The notes: a model not told the origin generated them from the sequence alone. DNA of 64,000 nucleotides from Pseudomonadota bacterium (GCA_023423535.1 JAFAFL010000100.1:20900-84899), one strand, 5' to 3'; shown: positions 51,761 through 62,112, counted from the stretch's first letter. Translations and numbers: made by a program.

Positions 51761-52615
51761 ATGTTTCGCCAGACCTTCGACTTCCTGCGCGTGGGCCTGC
51801 TCCCGTTCGACCGCGACGCGAGGCCGCTCTACGCGCTGCTCGGGCCGGAGAACCTTCCTGGCGAGCAGAGCCGCTACATCAACCTCGGCTTCTGGAGGGA
51901 CAGCGGCCTGCGCTCGTTCGACGAGGGCGCCGCCGCGCTGGCGGATCTCCTCGCGGACAAGGCCGAACTCGCGGGCGCGCGCTCGGTGCTCGACGTGGGC
52001 TTCGGCTACGGCGACCAGCTCCTGCGCTGGCTGGACACCGTCGCGCCCGAGCGCCTCGTGGGCGTGAACATCACCGCGTCCCAGGTCCACCACGCGCGGG
52101 CGCTGCTCGCGGGCCATCCCCTCGGACGCAGAGTAGAGCTCGTGCTCGCCTCCGCCTGCCGCCTCCCGGTGGCCGAGGGGAGCATGGACCGGGTGATCGC
52201 GCTCGAGTCCGCCTTCCACTTCTCGCCGCGCACCGACTTCTTCGCCGAGGCCTTCCGCGCGCTCGCGCCCGGCGGGGTCCTCGGCACCGCGGACATCCTC
52301 ATCATGCCCGGTGTGCAGGTGGGCTGGCCCTTCACCTCCGCCTGGCGCATCCCCGACGCCAACGTCCACGACCGCGAGACCTACGCCCGGAACCTGCGCG
52401 CGGTCGGCTTCGAGGACGTGAAGGTCGAGTCCATCCGCGAGCACGTCTTCGAGCCGCTGCTCGAGCGTCTCGCGGTCCGCCTCGATGACCCCGACGTCGT
52501 GGCCCGGATGAACCCGCTGCTCCGCCTCGTGTGCAAACCGGGGCCGCTGACCCGCCGGCTGCTGCAGCGCTTCGACTACGTGGTTGCCACCGCGCGCAAG
52601 CCGCAATCCTCCTGA
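51761..52615 (+). CDS. SAM-dependent methyltransferase (small-molecule type)
   Basis: A 284-residue class I methyltransferase. SAM-binding motif I VLDVGFGYGDQLLRW, the later VGVNITASQVHHAR and the acidic/aromatic AESAFHF-like segment (IALESAFHFSPRTDFF) match the sterol/tocopherol/cyclopropane-type group that acts on lipids, quinones or polyketides. LAPGGVLGTADI follows. Cytosolic; no DNA-methyltransferase motif (DPPY/NPPY) is present. It stands alone, followed by the repeat array. Substrate unknown. Confidence 0.88.
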   Translation: MFRQTFDFLRVGLLPFDRDARPLYALLGPENLPGEQSRYINLGFWRDSGLRSFDEGAAALADLLADKAELAGARSVLDVGFGYGDQLLRWLDTVAPERLVGVNITASQVHHARALLAGHPLGRRVELVLASACRLPVAEGSMDRVIALESAFHFSPRTDFFAEAFRALAPGGVLGTADILIMPGVQVGWPFTSAWRIPDANVHDRETYARNLRAVGFEDVKVESIREHVFEPLLERLAVRLDDPDVVARMNPLLRLVCKPGPLTRRLLQRFDYVVATARKPQSS

Positions 52616-52744
52616 AAGCGCTCAGCCTCCACACGCGGGGGGCTGAACGCGTTGCATGGAGGTGACCTGGCACCCTCGTGTCCGCGAAGAGTTTCCTCCC
52701 GTCGGCTCCGACAACGTCCGGCTGGCCGCCGGCAGCGGTCTCCG

Positions 52745-53027
52745 ACGGGATGAGCGCCCGTCACACGACGACGAGCACCCGGCGCCGACTGGATGGGCGC
52801 CCGTCCTCGGGTGGAGGAGCAGGAATCACGCGTGAATGAGCACGTCGCGCCGACTGGATGGGCGCCTGTCCTGCGGTGGATGAGCAGGGATCACGCGTAG
52901 ATGAGCACGTCGCGCCGACTGGATGGGCACGCGTCCTCAGGTGGGGGAGCAGGAGTCACGCGTGAATGAGCACGTCGCGCTGACCGGATGGGCACCTGCC
53001 ATGAGGTGGAGGAGCACCTGTCACGGC
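52745..53027. repeat. Non-coding tandem array of about 22-bp units with 65-bp higher-order period
   Basis: The 450-bp gap between the convergent methyltransferase and AT-hook genes holds this array. Three full 65-bp units begin at 52783, 52848 and 52913 and are highly similar. A fourth, degenerate unit begins at 52978, and an irregular partial copy precedes the first. Each 65-bp unit is itself three subunits of about 22, 21 and 22 bp sharing GTGGATGAGCACC-like cores (variants GGATGGGC, GGAGGAGC, GAATGAGC). About 13 subunits are recognisable. Because 65 is not a multiple of three and stops occur in all frames, it is not coding. Nothing else is seen in 52616-52744 or 53028-53065. Confidence 0.85.
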
Positions 53028-53065
53028 GGCTCCTCGCACCTCCGCCGACATCCTCGCACTCGCGG

Positions 53066-54220
53066 TCAGGCGTCGGCGGTCGGGGCAGCCTCGGCGACCG
53101 GCTCTCCCGCGATCTCGACGGGCGCTTCGGCGGCGACCGGCTCCGACGAGGCCGCGGCGGCCTTCGCCTTCCTCGGCGCCCTCGGCTTCTTCGCAGGGGC
53201 AGTGGCCGCCGGGTCCGCCGCGGCGCTCACCGCTTCTCCCTCGACCGGAGCCGGGCTCTCCGCCGGCACTGCCTCCGCTGCCGACGCCGGAACTTCCGCC
53301 GGCGCGGACTCCTCAGCCGGCTTCGCCTTTGCGGGACGGCCGCGCTTCTTCGGGGCCGCCGCCTCGGGAGCAGGGGAGGGCGCCTCGGTCTGGGCCTCGG
53401 CTCCGACCTCAGGCTCAGCCGATGCCGCCACCGCCGCCTCGGGCTCGACGACCGCCTCGGACCCCTCTGCGGACTCCGAACCCGCCTCCACCGGCGCGCT
53501 CTCCGCCTCCACGGCCTTCGACACGCGCTTCTTCGGCTTCTGGGCCAGCTGCAGGTCCTCGTACGCGCCGGGGACGGGGACCAGCGCCGCCTCCGCGAGC
53601 AGCCGCGCCTGCCTCACGCTGCGCTCCACCGCGGCGCCGGCCTCGGCGAGCTCCGCCCTCAGCGCGCGGGCCTCCTCCGGCGTCAGCCCGCCATCCCCGT
53701 AGCAGCCCATCCACGACTCAAACGACGCACGCACCCGCTCCACCACGGGCACCGCGAAGGCGAAGTCCTCGGACGCCATCATCCGGCTCACGTAGGAGCT
53801 CTTCAGCCGCTTCTCGAAGTCCGCCATGAACTTCTGGCAGGCCTCGCGCGCCGCCTTGCGCAGCGGCTGCAGCTTCTGGTGCGGATAGAGCGCCTCGATG
53901 ATCGGCGCCCGGCCGCTGACGTGGAAGGTGATCCCCGCCAGCAGCTTCTCCAGCGCGTCCACCCACTCGCCCTGCGCCGCGCCGGCCCGCTCGGCCCGAA
54001 GCTCGGGCAACTCCGGCAGGCTCCTCGCGCGCTCCAGCAGCCGCTCAGAGGGCGCCGCGCTCTCCGAGACCAGCCCCTTCGCCGCCTCCAGCCACTCCCG
54101 CTCCTTCACCAGCGGCGGGTGGCGCATCAGCACCGCGGCCGCGTCCTCCAGGCGCTCCAGATAGGAGGTGGCGAACCGGAGAAGGTCACAGGCTTCGAGC
54201 GCGGACATCGTGGCGGACAT
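53066..54220 (-). CDS. Hypothetical protein with AT-hook and Lys/Ala/Pro-rich tail
   Basis: A 384-residue protein in two parts. Residues 1-220 are a helical domain I do not recognise (LLRFATSYLERLEDAAAVLMRHPP near the start, then ALYPHQKLQPLRKAAREACQKFMADFEKRLKSSYV). Residues 225-384 are an Ala/Glu/Pro/Lys-rich disordered tail with one good AT-hook core (KKRGRPAKAK, RGRP 293-296) and a second basic patch (KKPRAPRKAK). Similar histone-H1/HMGA-like tails occur in myxobacterial regulators such as CarD, although the N-terminal domain here is different. It may bind DNA, but that is inference. The repeat array lies just past its 3' end. Confidence 0.7.
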   Translation of the reverse strand: MSATMSALEACDLLRFATSYLERLEDAAAVLMRHPPLVKEREWLEAAKGLVSESAAPSERLLERARSLPELPELRAERAGAAQGEWVDALEKLLAGITFHVSGRAPIIEALYPHQKLQPLRKAAREACQKFMADFEKRLKSSYVSRMMASEDFAFAVPVVERVRASFESWMGCYGDGGLTPEEARALRAELAEAGAAVERSVRQARLLAEAALVPVPGAYEDLQLAQKPKKRVSKAVEAESAPVEAGSESAEGSEAVVEPEAAVAASAEPEVGAEAQTEAPSPAPEAAAPKKRGRPAKAKPAEESAPAEVPASAAEAVPAESPAPVEGEAVSAAADPAATAPAKKPRAPRKAKAAAASSEPVAAEAPVEIAGEPVAEAAPTADA

Positions 54221-54253
54221 GGCGCGCGGGCCTTACCACCCACCCCTGACATC

Positions 54254-54946
54254 TCACTCGCCGAAGAGCACCCGCCGGGCCTCGGGATGGGTCAGGTCCT
54301 CGAACGCCGCCAGCGCGCCCGCCTCGATCAGGGTCTGCGGCCGGTACGCGCCCGTCCCCACGCCGAGGCACTCGCCCCCGCACGCCAGCGCCGCCGCCAC
54401 GTCCTTCGGCGTGTCCCCGATGATCACCACCCGGCACTCCTCGAGCGGCGTGCCCAGCCTCTTCGCCCCGCGCTCCGCTCCCACCCGGATGAGCTCCGCG
54501 CGGTCCTCCGCGTCGCAGCCGAAGCCGCCGAACGCGAAGCGCTCGTAGAGCCCCACCCGGTCGAGCTTCACCTTCGCGCCCTCGCGGATGTTCCCCGTCC
54601 CGAGGCCCACCGCCACGCCGTCGCGGCCCGCCGCCTCGTCGAGCGCCTCCACCATGCCCGGGTGCACGCGGTAGTCGCCCGGATCCACGCTGCGGATCTC
54701 CTCCTCGAGCACCGACACGTAGTGCCCGAGCACCCGGTCGATCTCCTCCGCCGTCTCCTCCCGCCCGATCGCCCGCAGCCCCAGCCGCGCGATGAGCCGG
54801 TCGGTCATCCCGTCGAAGGAGAAGTGGTCGCAGGCATCGGCGCGACCGTAGAGCTCGGTGAAGGACCGCCGCAGCGCCTTCCGCCCGGCGCCGCCGGTGG
54901 TGACGAGCGTCCCGTCGATGTCGAAGAGCAGGACCGTCGGCCTCAA
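54254..54946 (-). CDS. HAD-superfamily phosphatase
   Basis: A 230-residue HAD hydrolase with motif I VLLFDIDGTL, motif II G-T-G-N in LGTGNIREG, a conserved Lys, and motif IV IIGDTPKDVAAA, plus a helical cap of the phosphoglycolate-phosphatase type. The start is an uncommon TTG at 54946. It overlaps the stop of the preceding matrixin gene (TTGA), is preceded by GGAG three bases away, and begins right at the first beta-strand. Coupled translation is likely. Substrate unknown. Confidence 0.87.
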   Translation of the reverse strand: MRPTVLLFDIDGTLVTTGGAGRKALRRSFTELYGRADACDHFSFDGMTDRLIARLGLRAIGREETAEEIDRVLGHYVSVLEEEIRSVDPGDYRVHPGMVEALDEAAGRDGVAVGLGTGNIREGAKVKLDRVGLYERFAFGGFGCDAEDRAELIRVGAERGAKRLGTPLEECRVVIIGDTPKDVAAALACGGECLGVGTGAYRPQTLIEAGALAAFEDLTHPEARRVLFGE

Positions 54947-57120
54947 GCGCTCCGCCCTCTGCGCCGCAGCGCCGCGAACGCGATCGCCGACGCCAGCGCC
55001 CCGAACGCCATCGCTCCACCCGAGCCCTCCGCGCCCGCCGCGCAGCCACATCCGCCCGAGGAGGGCGGCCTGTTCACGCCCGCGTCCGGCCGGGGCTGGG
55101 GCACCGTCGTTCCGCCACCGTCCTGCTGCGGCTGCTCCGGCGTCTGCCACGGCAAACACGAGCCGTTGCTGCACACGTCGCCCGGGCCGCAGTGGCTGTC
55201 CTGGGTGCACTGCAGCCGGCAGGTCCCGTCCACGCAGGCGTGACCCTGGGCGCAGGCATAGACCTCGCCGGCGAGCAGTCCGCAGTACTGCCCGGCATTC
55301 GAGAGCTGATCGTCACACGCGCACACGCCCACGCCCGGCGCCGCGCCCACGCACGAGTTGCAGGAGGCAAAGCCCGGCTCGCACGGCTCGTAGCAGCGGC
55401 CGTTGAAGCAGACCATTCCGTCGGCGCAGGTCCCGTTCGCCTGGCACGCGCTGCACCGCTGGCCGGGGTTGTTCGTGGGCACGCACACCGGCTGGCCATC
55501 CACGTTCTGGCAGCCCTGACCGGACGGACAGCTCCCCGGCTGCGAGAGGCTGCACTTCGCGCGGCAGGTCTTCGGCTGGCCCACGCAGGCGTTGCCGGTG
55601 GTGCAGATCTTCAGGCCGCTCGCGAGCTCACCGCAGGCCTGACCGGTGGTGACGACCTCGCCCGGACAGCCGCAGATGCCGCCTCCGCCGGTGTCGAAGC
55701 ACGCGCTGCAGGCGCCCGGATTCGAGGGGTTGCAGGCGGAGTGACAGCGCCCCGCGTAGCAGGTGTAGCCCGAGGCGCACGGCGTTTGCGCATCACACGC
55801 CTGGCACTGCTGCGCGCCGGAGTGGGGGAAGCAGATGTTGTCGGTGCTCCCGTTGACGCCGTAGCACTGGAAGCCGGTCGAACAGGTGGTGTTGTTGCAG
55901 CCCGAGCAGCTCCCCGTTCCCGCCCCGCCACCGCAGCAGCCGCGGCAGATGGCCTCGGTCCCGTTGGGCTCGAGGATGCAGGCGCCGCACGGCTTGCAAT
56001 AGACGCTGACCTCGCAGCGGTCGCCCACGTTGCCGGTCGCGGTGCACATCCCGTTCTGGCACGCGTAGCCGACCGCGCACTGCGCGGCAGAGGTGCACTG
56101 GGGCGCGGGGCAGGTCCCGCCGACGGGCGAGCAGACCTTCGAGGTCGCGCCCTGGACGCACTCGTAGCCTGCGCCGCAGTCGAACTCGGTCATGCAGGTG
56201 CGGGTGCACCAGTTCGTCGTGCCCGTGGTCACACACTGGCCGGTGGAGCACTGCTGCCCGTTCGAGCAGAACTTGCAGAGGTCCGCGGCGCCGATGGGCG
56301 GCAGGCACGCCATCCCGGAAGGAGCCGCGGCCTGACAGGAGTAGCCGGTGGGGCAGGCGGGGTTCGCCTGACTGCAGGTGCGGGTGCAGATCCGCGCCGT
56401 CGCGCCCTGGGCCCCGCGGCAGGCCGGCGCCGCCGTCGAGCACTGCGAGTCCTGGGTGCAGGGATCGCCCTGACCGCCGCCGCCCGCGGTGTTCGGATAG
56501 ACGGTGCAGACGTCGTTGATGTCGGTGGTGGTGAGGTTGCGTTTAATCTCGCCGGAGAACGAGTTGTAGAACGCGTACATCACCGCGGACGTGGGCGCGG
56601 AGTGGTCGAGCCCGAGGAAGTGTCCCGCCTCGTGGGTGACGATGCTCTCCACGTCCACCTGGTTCGACGTGGTCCCGCCGAGCTTCCAGGTGATGTTGTT
56701 GTTCATCTCCATGTCCGCGTCGATGATCTGACCGGTGTTCGTGTAATAGATGGTCGTCGTCAGCCCGAGCGTCTGCGAGCCGTGCCGCCACTGCGCGCCG
56801 CCGAGCCAGATGACCCGGTTGTTGCTGTCGTTCGTCACCGCCGCCGTCCCCGACGGCGAGCTGAAGGTCCCCGCGTAGGTGATCTGCCAGCGCGTGCAGG
56901 CCGGCTGCGCCCAGCGCGCGAACCCGTTCTGGATCGCGGTGAGCACCCCGTTGGTGCCGCTGAAGTTCGAGACCCCGTTGATGTTCGAGTGGTTGAACAC
57001 CCGGTACGAGACCGGCCCGGTGGTGAACCACTTCTTGCCGGAGGGGTCCGCCAGCGCCGCGGTGGAGACGAGCACCGCGCCGAGCAGCGCCATCCGCGAG
57101 AGGAGAGTGAGGCGCGCCAT
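54943..57120 (-). CDS. Matrixin-like zinc metalloprotease with Cys-rich region and MYXO-CTERM tail
   Basis: A 725-residue secreted protein. A signal peptide (about 1-24, AALA) is followed by a metzincin domain: HEAGHFLGLDH with zinc ligands H163, H167 and H173, catalytic E164, and Met-turn M181 in AVMYA. About 450 residues of Cys-rich repeats follow, of the form C-x-x-x-x-Q-C-x-x-G-x-x-C, EGF/disintegrin-like in look. A Pro/Gly-rich linker and MYXO-CTERM tail (GGCGCAAG, hydrophobic helix, RRRGR) end it. It is probably displayed on the cell surface or vesicles. It begins at the base next to the stop of the preceding secreted protein, and the two are likely one unit. Confidence 0.92.
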   Translation of the reverse strand: MARLTLLSRMALLGAVLVSTAALADPSGKKWFTTGPVSYRVFNHSNINGVSNFSGTNGVLTAIQNGFARWAQPACTRWQITYAGTFSSPSGTAAVTNDSNNRVIWLGGAQWRHGSQTLGLTTTIYYTNTGQIIDADMEMNNNITWKLGGTTSNQVDVESIVTHEAGHFLGLDHSAPTSAVMYAFYNSFSGEIKRNLTTTDINDVCTVYPNTAGGGGQGDPCTQDSQCSTAAPACRGAQGATARICTRTCSQANPACPTGYSCQAAAPSGMACLPPIGAADLCKFCSNGQQCSTGQCVTTGTTNWCTRTCMTEFDCGAGYECVQGATSKVCSPVGGTCPAPQCTSAAQCAVGYACQNGMCTATGNVGDRCEVSVYCKPCGACILEPNGTEAICRGCCGGGAGTGSCSGCNNTTCSTGFQCYGVNGSTDNICFPHSGAQQCQACDAQTPCASGYTCYAGRCHSACNPSNPGACSACFDTGGGGICGCPGEVVTTGQACGELASGLKICTTGNACVGQPKTCRAKCSLSQPGSCPSGQGCQNVDGQPVCVPTNNPGQRCSACQANGTCADGMVCFNGRCYEPCEPGFASCNSCVGAAPGVGVCACDDQLSNAGQYCGLLAGEVYACAQGHACVDGTCRLQCTQDSHCGPGDVCSNGSCLPWQTPEQPQQDGGGTTVPQPRPDAGVNRPPSSGGCGCAAGAEGSGGAMAFGALASAIAFAALRRRGRSA

Positions 57121-57714
57121 CTAGCGGCCCCCCCGCTTGTCCTGCGCCGCCTTCACCGCCTCGCGGATCCGCTTCACGAACGCGTCGGCATCGCCCAGCT
57201 CCTCCACGCCGCCGAGCTCCCGAATCCCTCCGCCTCCGGGCGCGCTCCCGTCCGGCGTCCAGAACGAGACCCCGCGCAGGTCCCTCGTCGCGACCCTGCG
57301 CCCGAGCGCGTCCTTCCCGAGCCGCACCTTCCCGGCGGAGAGCCCGCGGACGATGAGCTTCTGCGCGTCGTCACCGGGCGGCTCGAGGAAGAGCAGCACC
57401 TCCTCACCGGGCGCGAAGCGGGCCGCACCCGAGACGTGCGCGCCGATGTTTCCCACCTCGCCGCCCGGTTGCCGCACGACGATGGAGGAGGGGGCCTTGC
57501 CCTTGAGCACCTCGATGATCTGGAGGTTCGTCCAGGTGCTGATGCCGCGCCGGTCGTCGTCCCAGCGGGCCTCGCTCTCCTGAGCCTTCGCCACCACGAT
57601 GAGCGGCGTGTCGCGCGCCATCTGCTCGAAGGTCTGGCCGATCACCACGGTGCCGAACGCAGCAAAGGGCAGGGCGAGCGCCACCACCGCCGCCCAACGC
57701 GAGAGGGTGTTCAT
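57121..57714 (-). CDS. Hypothetical secreted protein upstream of the matrixin gene
   Basis: A 197-residue protein with a signal peptide (MNTLSRWAAVVALALPFAAFG). The mature domain begins TFEQMARDTPLIVVAKAQESEARW, then a strand-rich region (GISTWTNLQIIEVLKGKAPSSIVVRQPGGEVGN, ARFAPGEEVLLFLEPPGD) and a basic C-terminal helix. No catalytic motif and no Cys in the mature part. Its stop TAG directly abuts the ATG of the matrixin-like protease, so it may be a chaperone, inhibitor or assembly factor for it; that is inference from position only. Confidence 0.72.
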   Translation of the reverse strand: MNTLSRWAAVVALALPFAAFGTVVIGQTFEQMARDTPLIVVAKAQESEARWDDDRRGISTWTNLQIIEVLKGKAPSSIVVRQPGGEVGNIGAHVSGAARFAPGEEVLLFLEPPGDDAQKLIVRGLSAGKVRLGKDALGRRVATRDLRGVSFWTPDGSAPGGGGIRELGGVEELGDADAFVKRIREAVKAAQDKRGGR

Positions 57715-57768
57715 GGCGCGCACCTTACCAGCCCGCCAACCGAGGTCGCGCGTGCTATGCCGCCGCGC

Positions 57769-58164
57769 ATGCCCGGCCGAGTCGTCTTCTTTCTCCAGCG
57801 AGGCTCGTTCGAACCCGCCTTCCAGGCCGCGACGATGGGACTGACCGCCGCCGCCATGGGCGACGAGGTCCACTTCGTCTTCGCCTGGGATGCGCTGCGC
57901 GGCCTCGTGCGCGTGAGCTTCGGCCTCCCCGAGACCGACCGCGAGCGCATCGAGCAGTCCCGCGCCGAGGGCCTCGGCCTCCCGTCCCCGATGAAGATGC
58001 TCCAGGAGGCCCGCGGACTCGGCGCCCGGCTCATCGCCTGCGACACCACCGTCCGCGTCTGCGGCTTCGACCCTGCGGAGCTGCAGGGCCATCACCTCGA
58101 CGAGGTCCTCGGACTGCCCTCCATCTGGCGCCTCACCGAAGGCGCCAGGGTGGTCAGCCTCTAG
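57769..58164 (+). CDS. DsrE-family protein
   Basis: A 131-residue protein of the DsrE/DsrF-like fold: VVFFLQRGSFEPAFQAATMGLTAAAMGDEVHFVFAWDALRGL at the N-terminus and GARLIACDTTVRVCGFDPAEL in the C-terminal half. The Cys in IACDTT is at the position of the conserved Cys of DsrE-like proteins, so a persulfide or thiol-transfer role is possible. No signal peptide. ATG at 57769 is chosen; an in-frame ATG at 57757 is an alternative. Convergent with the CglB-like gene (overlap of 4 bp at the stops). Confidence 0.82.
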   Translation: MPGRVVFFLQRGSFEPAFQAATMGLTAAAMGDEVHFVFAWDALRGLVRVSFGLPETDRERIEQSRAEGLGLPSPMKMLQEARGLGARLIACDTTVRVCGFDPAELQGHHLDEVLGLPSIWRLTEGARVVSL

Positions 58165-59429
58165 ATTCCCTCGATCAGCTTCACCTCGACGTTCACCGGG
58201 CTGGTGGGCGTCGCCTCCTGAAGCTGCTGGCAGAGGCTGCCGGTGAGCGTGATGAGGGACTCTGCGCCCTCCTGCTTGAAGTTCCAGGTGTCCGGGCCCG
58301 CGGCGACCTTCTGGTCGTTGACGAGGACCACCACCAGCCGCTCGTTGACGTCCTTCGCCTGAAGCCTGAACTCGCAGAGGTTCGGCTGCGGGATGCCGTC
58401 CCGAATCTTCTCCAGCGCCTCCGCGAGCTCGAGCGCGTTCGCCGCCTTGAAGAACTTCACCGAGCAGACGCCCTTCGTTTCCGGCTGCGTCGAGGCATCC
58501 GCGCCGTCGCACGTCTGACCCGCCCCACACTCCGATGCGGTCATGCAGGTGCGCGGGAATCCTCCCGCCTCCGCCATCGCATTGAGCGGCCCGAGCGCAA
58601 GCTCGTTGCCGACGTCCGCTCCGAACGCCACGACGATCGTCTTGATCTTCTTGCTCTTGAGGACCTCGATCGTCTGCACCACGAGGGCCTGGTCCATGCA
58701 GTTGCGCGAGTCACCGGCGTTGCCGCCCACGGTGCACGGCTTCTCCGGCTGCGCGGTGTTCGGGTCGAGCGACACGCAGGTACAGGTCTGGGTATCGAGC
58801 CCGGTATTGCAGTTGGGGAGTCCGTCCGTGAGCAGAAGGATGAAGTCTTCGCGCCCGTCGTCCTGGTTGAGGGCCGCGTTGTTCGCGAGAAGCTGCAGCG
58901 TGGGCGCGGTGGGGGTTCCGCCATAGGGGATAATCCCCAGGACCTGCGAGCGGATGAGGTTCGCGTGCTCCTGGAGCTCTCCATCGACATCGTTGCTGCT
59001 GGAGATGGGCTCCCAGAGCGCACCCGCCGAGCACTGCTCCGCGGCCGGGCTGCCCTTCTGCGACTGGGGAAACACCGAGAGGCCGAAGCGGGCGGTGGTG
59101 CCGAAGTTGGAGAGGAAGTCGGCCATGGCGGACTTCATCTCGCTGATCCGGGTGGGGCATCCGGACGGGCAATCCACTCCGAAGGCGCCGCAGCTGGAGG
59201 TGCACTGCGGGTGGTTGCGCGCGATTGGGTCCTTCATGGACCCGGACTGGTCCACCACCAGCATGATGTTGGGCTTCGCCGCCTTCGAAATGACGGTCTT
59301 CTTCTCCGTCACCTGCGCGATCGCGAGCGGCTCCACCGGCTCGAAGTCGTACGTCTGGCACGCTGCCGCCACCAAGGCGATGGCACCTGCCGCCACCGCC
59401 ACGCCGAGAGTCGAAATCGTCCGGTTCAT
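58161..59429 (-). CDS. cglB: VWA-domain lipoprotein, CglB-like gliding motility adhesin
   Basis: A 422-residue lipoprotein: signal peptide, then C24 in VAAACQTYDFEPVEPLAIAQ. That mature N-terminus (CQTYDFEPVEPLA) is one I associate with the myxobacterial adventurous-gliding protein CglB. The von Willebrand A domain has the MIDAS motif D60-x-S62-x-S64 in VVDQSGSMKD and a later LLTDGLPNCN. Many Cys pairs suggest disulfides on the cell surface. CglB works as an integrin-like outer-membrane adhesin at focal adhesion sites of the Agl-Glt gliding machine. The length is close to the known protein. GGAG precedes the ATG at 59429. Naming is by recall of the family, not by alignment. Confidence 0.75.
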   Translation of the reverse strand: MNRTISTLGVAVAAGAIALVAAACQTYDFEPVEPLAIAQVTEKKTVISKAAKPNIMLVVDQSGSMKDPIARNHPQCTSSCGAFGVDCPSGCPTRISEMKSAMADFLSNFGTTARFGLSVFPQSQKGSPAAEQCSAGALWEPISSSNDVDGELQEHANLIRSQVLGIIPYGGTPTAPTLQLLANNAALNQDDGREDFILLLTDGLPNCNTGLDTQTCTCVSLDPNTAQPEKPCTVGGNAGDSRNCMDQALVVQTIEVLKSKKIKTIVVAFGADVGNELALGPLNAMAEAGGFPRTCMTASECGAGQTCDGADASTQPETKGVCSVKFFKAANALELAEALEKIRDGIPQPNLCEFRLQAKDVNERLVVVLVNDQKVAAGPDTWNFKQEGAESLITLTGSLCQQLQEATPTSPVNVEVKLIEGI

Positions 59430-59511
59430 CTGGTTCTCCGAGTGATTCACGCCGCGGAGTCTAGCGCTCCGATCGCTCGAATCGAAAGCGACGTCAGGGC
59501 AGGCAGGCAGC

Positions 59512-60984
<1,473 letters not shown>

Positions 60985-61149
60985 GGGCGCGAGTCTGCAT
61001 GAGGCCCGCGGCGCCAGGCAAGCGAGCCCACCCCAGAAGCATAATGATCTCGCGCACTTGTAAGGCTCTTGGACACGGGTGGAGCATGCGCGCGCAGGGG
61101 CAACGGACGCTTTACCGCGTCAGGGGTGGGGGCTACGGTGCCCGCGCGC

Positions 61150-62112
61150 ATGCAGATCGTCATCCTCTCCCGCTCGGCGAAGGTGCCCTCCACGAGGCGG
61201 CTGGTGGAGGCGGCAAAGGCCCGCGGTCACGGCGTGCGGGTGTACGACCCGGTGAAGGTGGAGATGCACCTCGACGGGAAGAGCGCCTCGCTCTTTCACC
61301 ACCAGAAGCGGCTGCGCGGGTGCGACGTGGTCATCCCCCGCATCGGCCAGTCGGTGAACGTCTACGGCCTCGCGGTGGTGAACCAGTGGGCGGTGAAGGG
61401 CGTGGCGCTGATGAACGACGCGCAGGCCATTGCCCAGGCGCGCAACAAGATGCGCTCGCTGCAGCTCTTGTCGAAGAACGGGATCGACATCCCCGCCACC
61501 GTGATGGCCCGCGAGGCGCGCGACCTCAAGGCGATGGTGAAGCTCGTGGGCGGCGTGCCGGTGCTGGTGAAGCTGCTGCAGGGCCAGGACAAGAGCGGGA
61601 TGATGGTCTGCGAGACCCTGCAGTCGCTCGAGGCCGCGCTGGAGGCGGTGCTCGGCCTGGGGCACCAGATCATCGTGCAGCAGTATGTGCGCAAGCGCGG
61701 GCAGGATCTGCGCGTGGTCGTCGTCGGCGGCGAGGCGGTGGCGGCGGTGCGCAGGCTGCCCCGGGTCGGGCGGATGGCGCACACCCTGCTTCGCGGGGCG
61801 CGGCTGGAGGCGGTGAAGCTCACCGAAGCGCAGCAGTTCGCGGCGGTTAAGGCGGCAAAGCTCATGGGCCTCGAGGTCGCGGCGGTGGATCTGCTCGACA
61901 CGCGCACCGGTCCGAAGGTGTTCGAGGTCAACGCCTCGCCGGCGATCTCGCTGATGGAGCAGGCCACCGGGGTGGACGTGGCGGGCCGGATCATCGAGCG
62001 CGCCGAGGTCCTGGTGGCCGAGGCGGCGGGCGCGGGCGAGGGGACGGTAGTGAATGCACGGGGCCGGCTGCGCGTCCGCGCGGAGCGGCAACCCAGAGGG
62101 ACGAGAGCATGA
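61150..62112 (+). CDS. RimK-family ATP-grasp ligase
   Basis: A 320-residue ATP-grasp enzyme of the RimK alpha-L-glutamate ligase type: VILSRSAKVPSTRRLVEAAKARGH, DVVIPRIGQSV, then VLVKLLQGQDKSGMMV for ATP binding, and the metal-binding FEVNASPA near the end of the fold. E. coli RimK adds Glu to ribosomal protein S6, but relatives ligate Glu or other amino acids to coenzymes and peptides, so the substrate is open. The C-terminal 35 residues are basic. Its stop overlaps the next start (ATGA). Confidence 0.88.
   Translation: MQIVILSRSAKVPSTRRLVEAAKARGHGVRVYDPVKVEMHLDGKSASLFHHQKRLRGCDVVIPRIGQSVNVYGLAVVNQWAVKGVALMNDAQAIAQARNKMRSLQLLSKNGIDIPATVMAREARDLKAMVKLVGGVPVLVKLLQGQDKSGMMVCETLQSLEAALEAVLGLGHQIIVQQYVRKRGQDLRVVVVGGEAVAAVRRLPRVGRMAHTLLRGARLEAVKLTEAQQFAAVKAAKLMGLEVAAVDLLDTRTGPKVFEVNASPAISLMEQATGVDVAGRIIERAEVLVAEAAGAGEGTVVNARGRLRVRAERQPRGTRA

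Noticed and set aside
51761..52615. DNA methyltransferase partner of the nuclease at 22 kb
   Set aside because: Motifs are of the small-molecule class (no DPPY/NPPY), and the two genes are nearly 30 kb apart.
52745..53027. CRISPR array
   Set aside because: The units are contiguous and all similar, with no alternation of constant repeats and unique spacers, and no cas gene is present.
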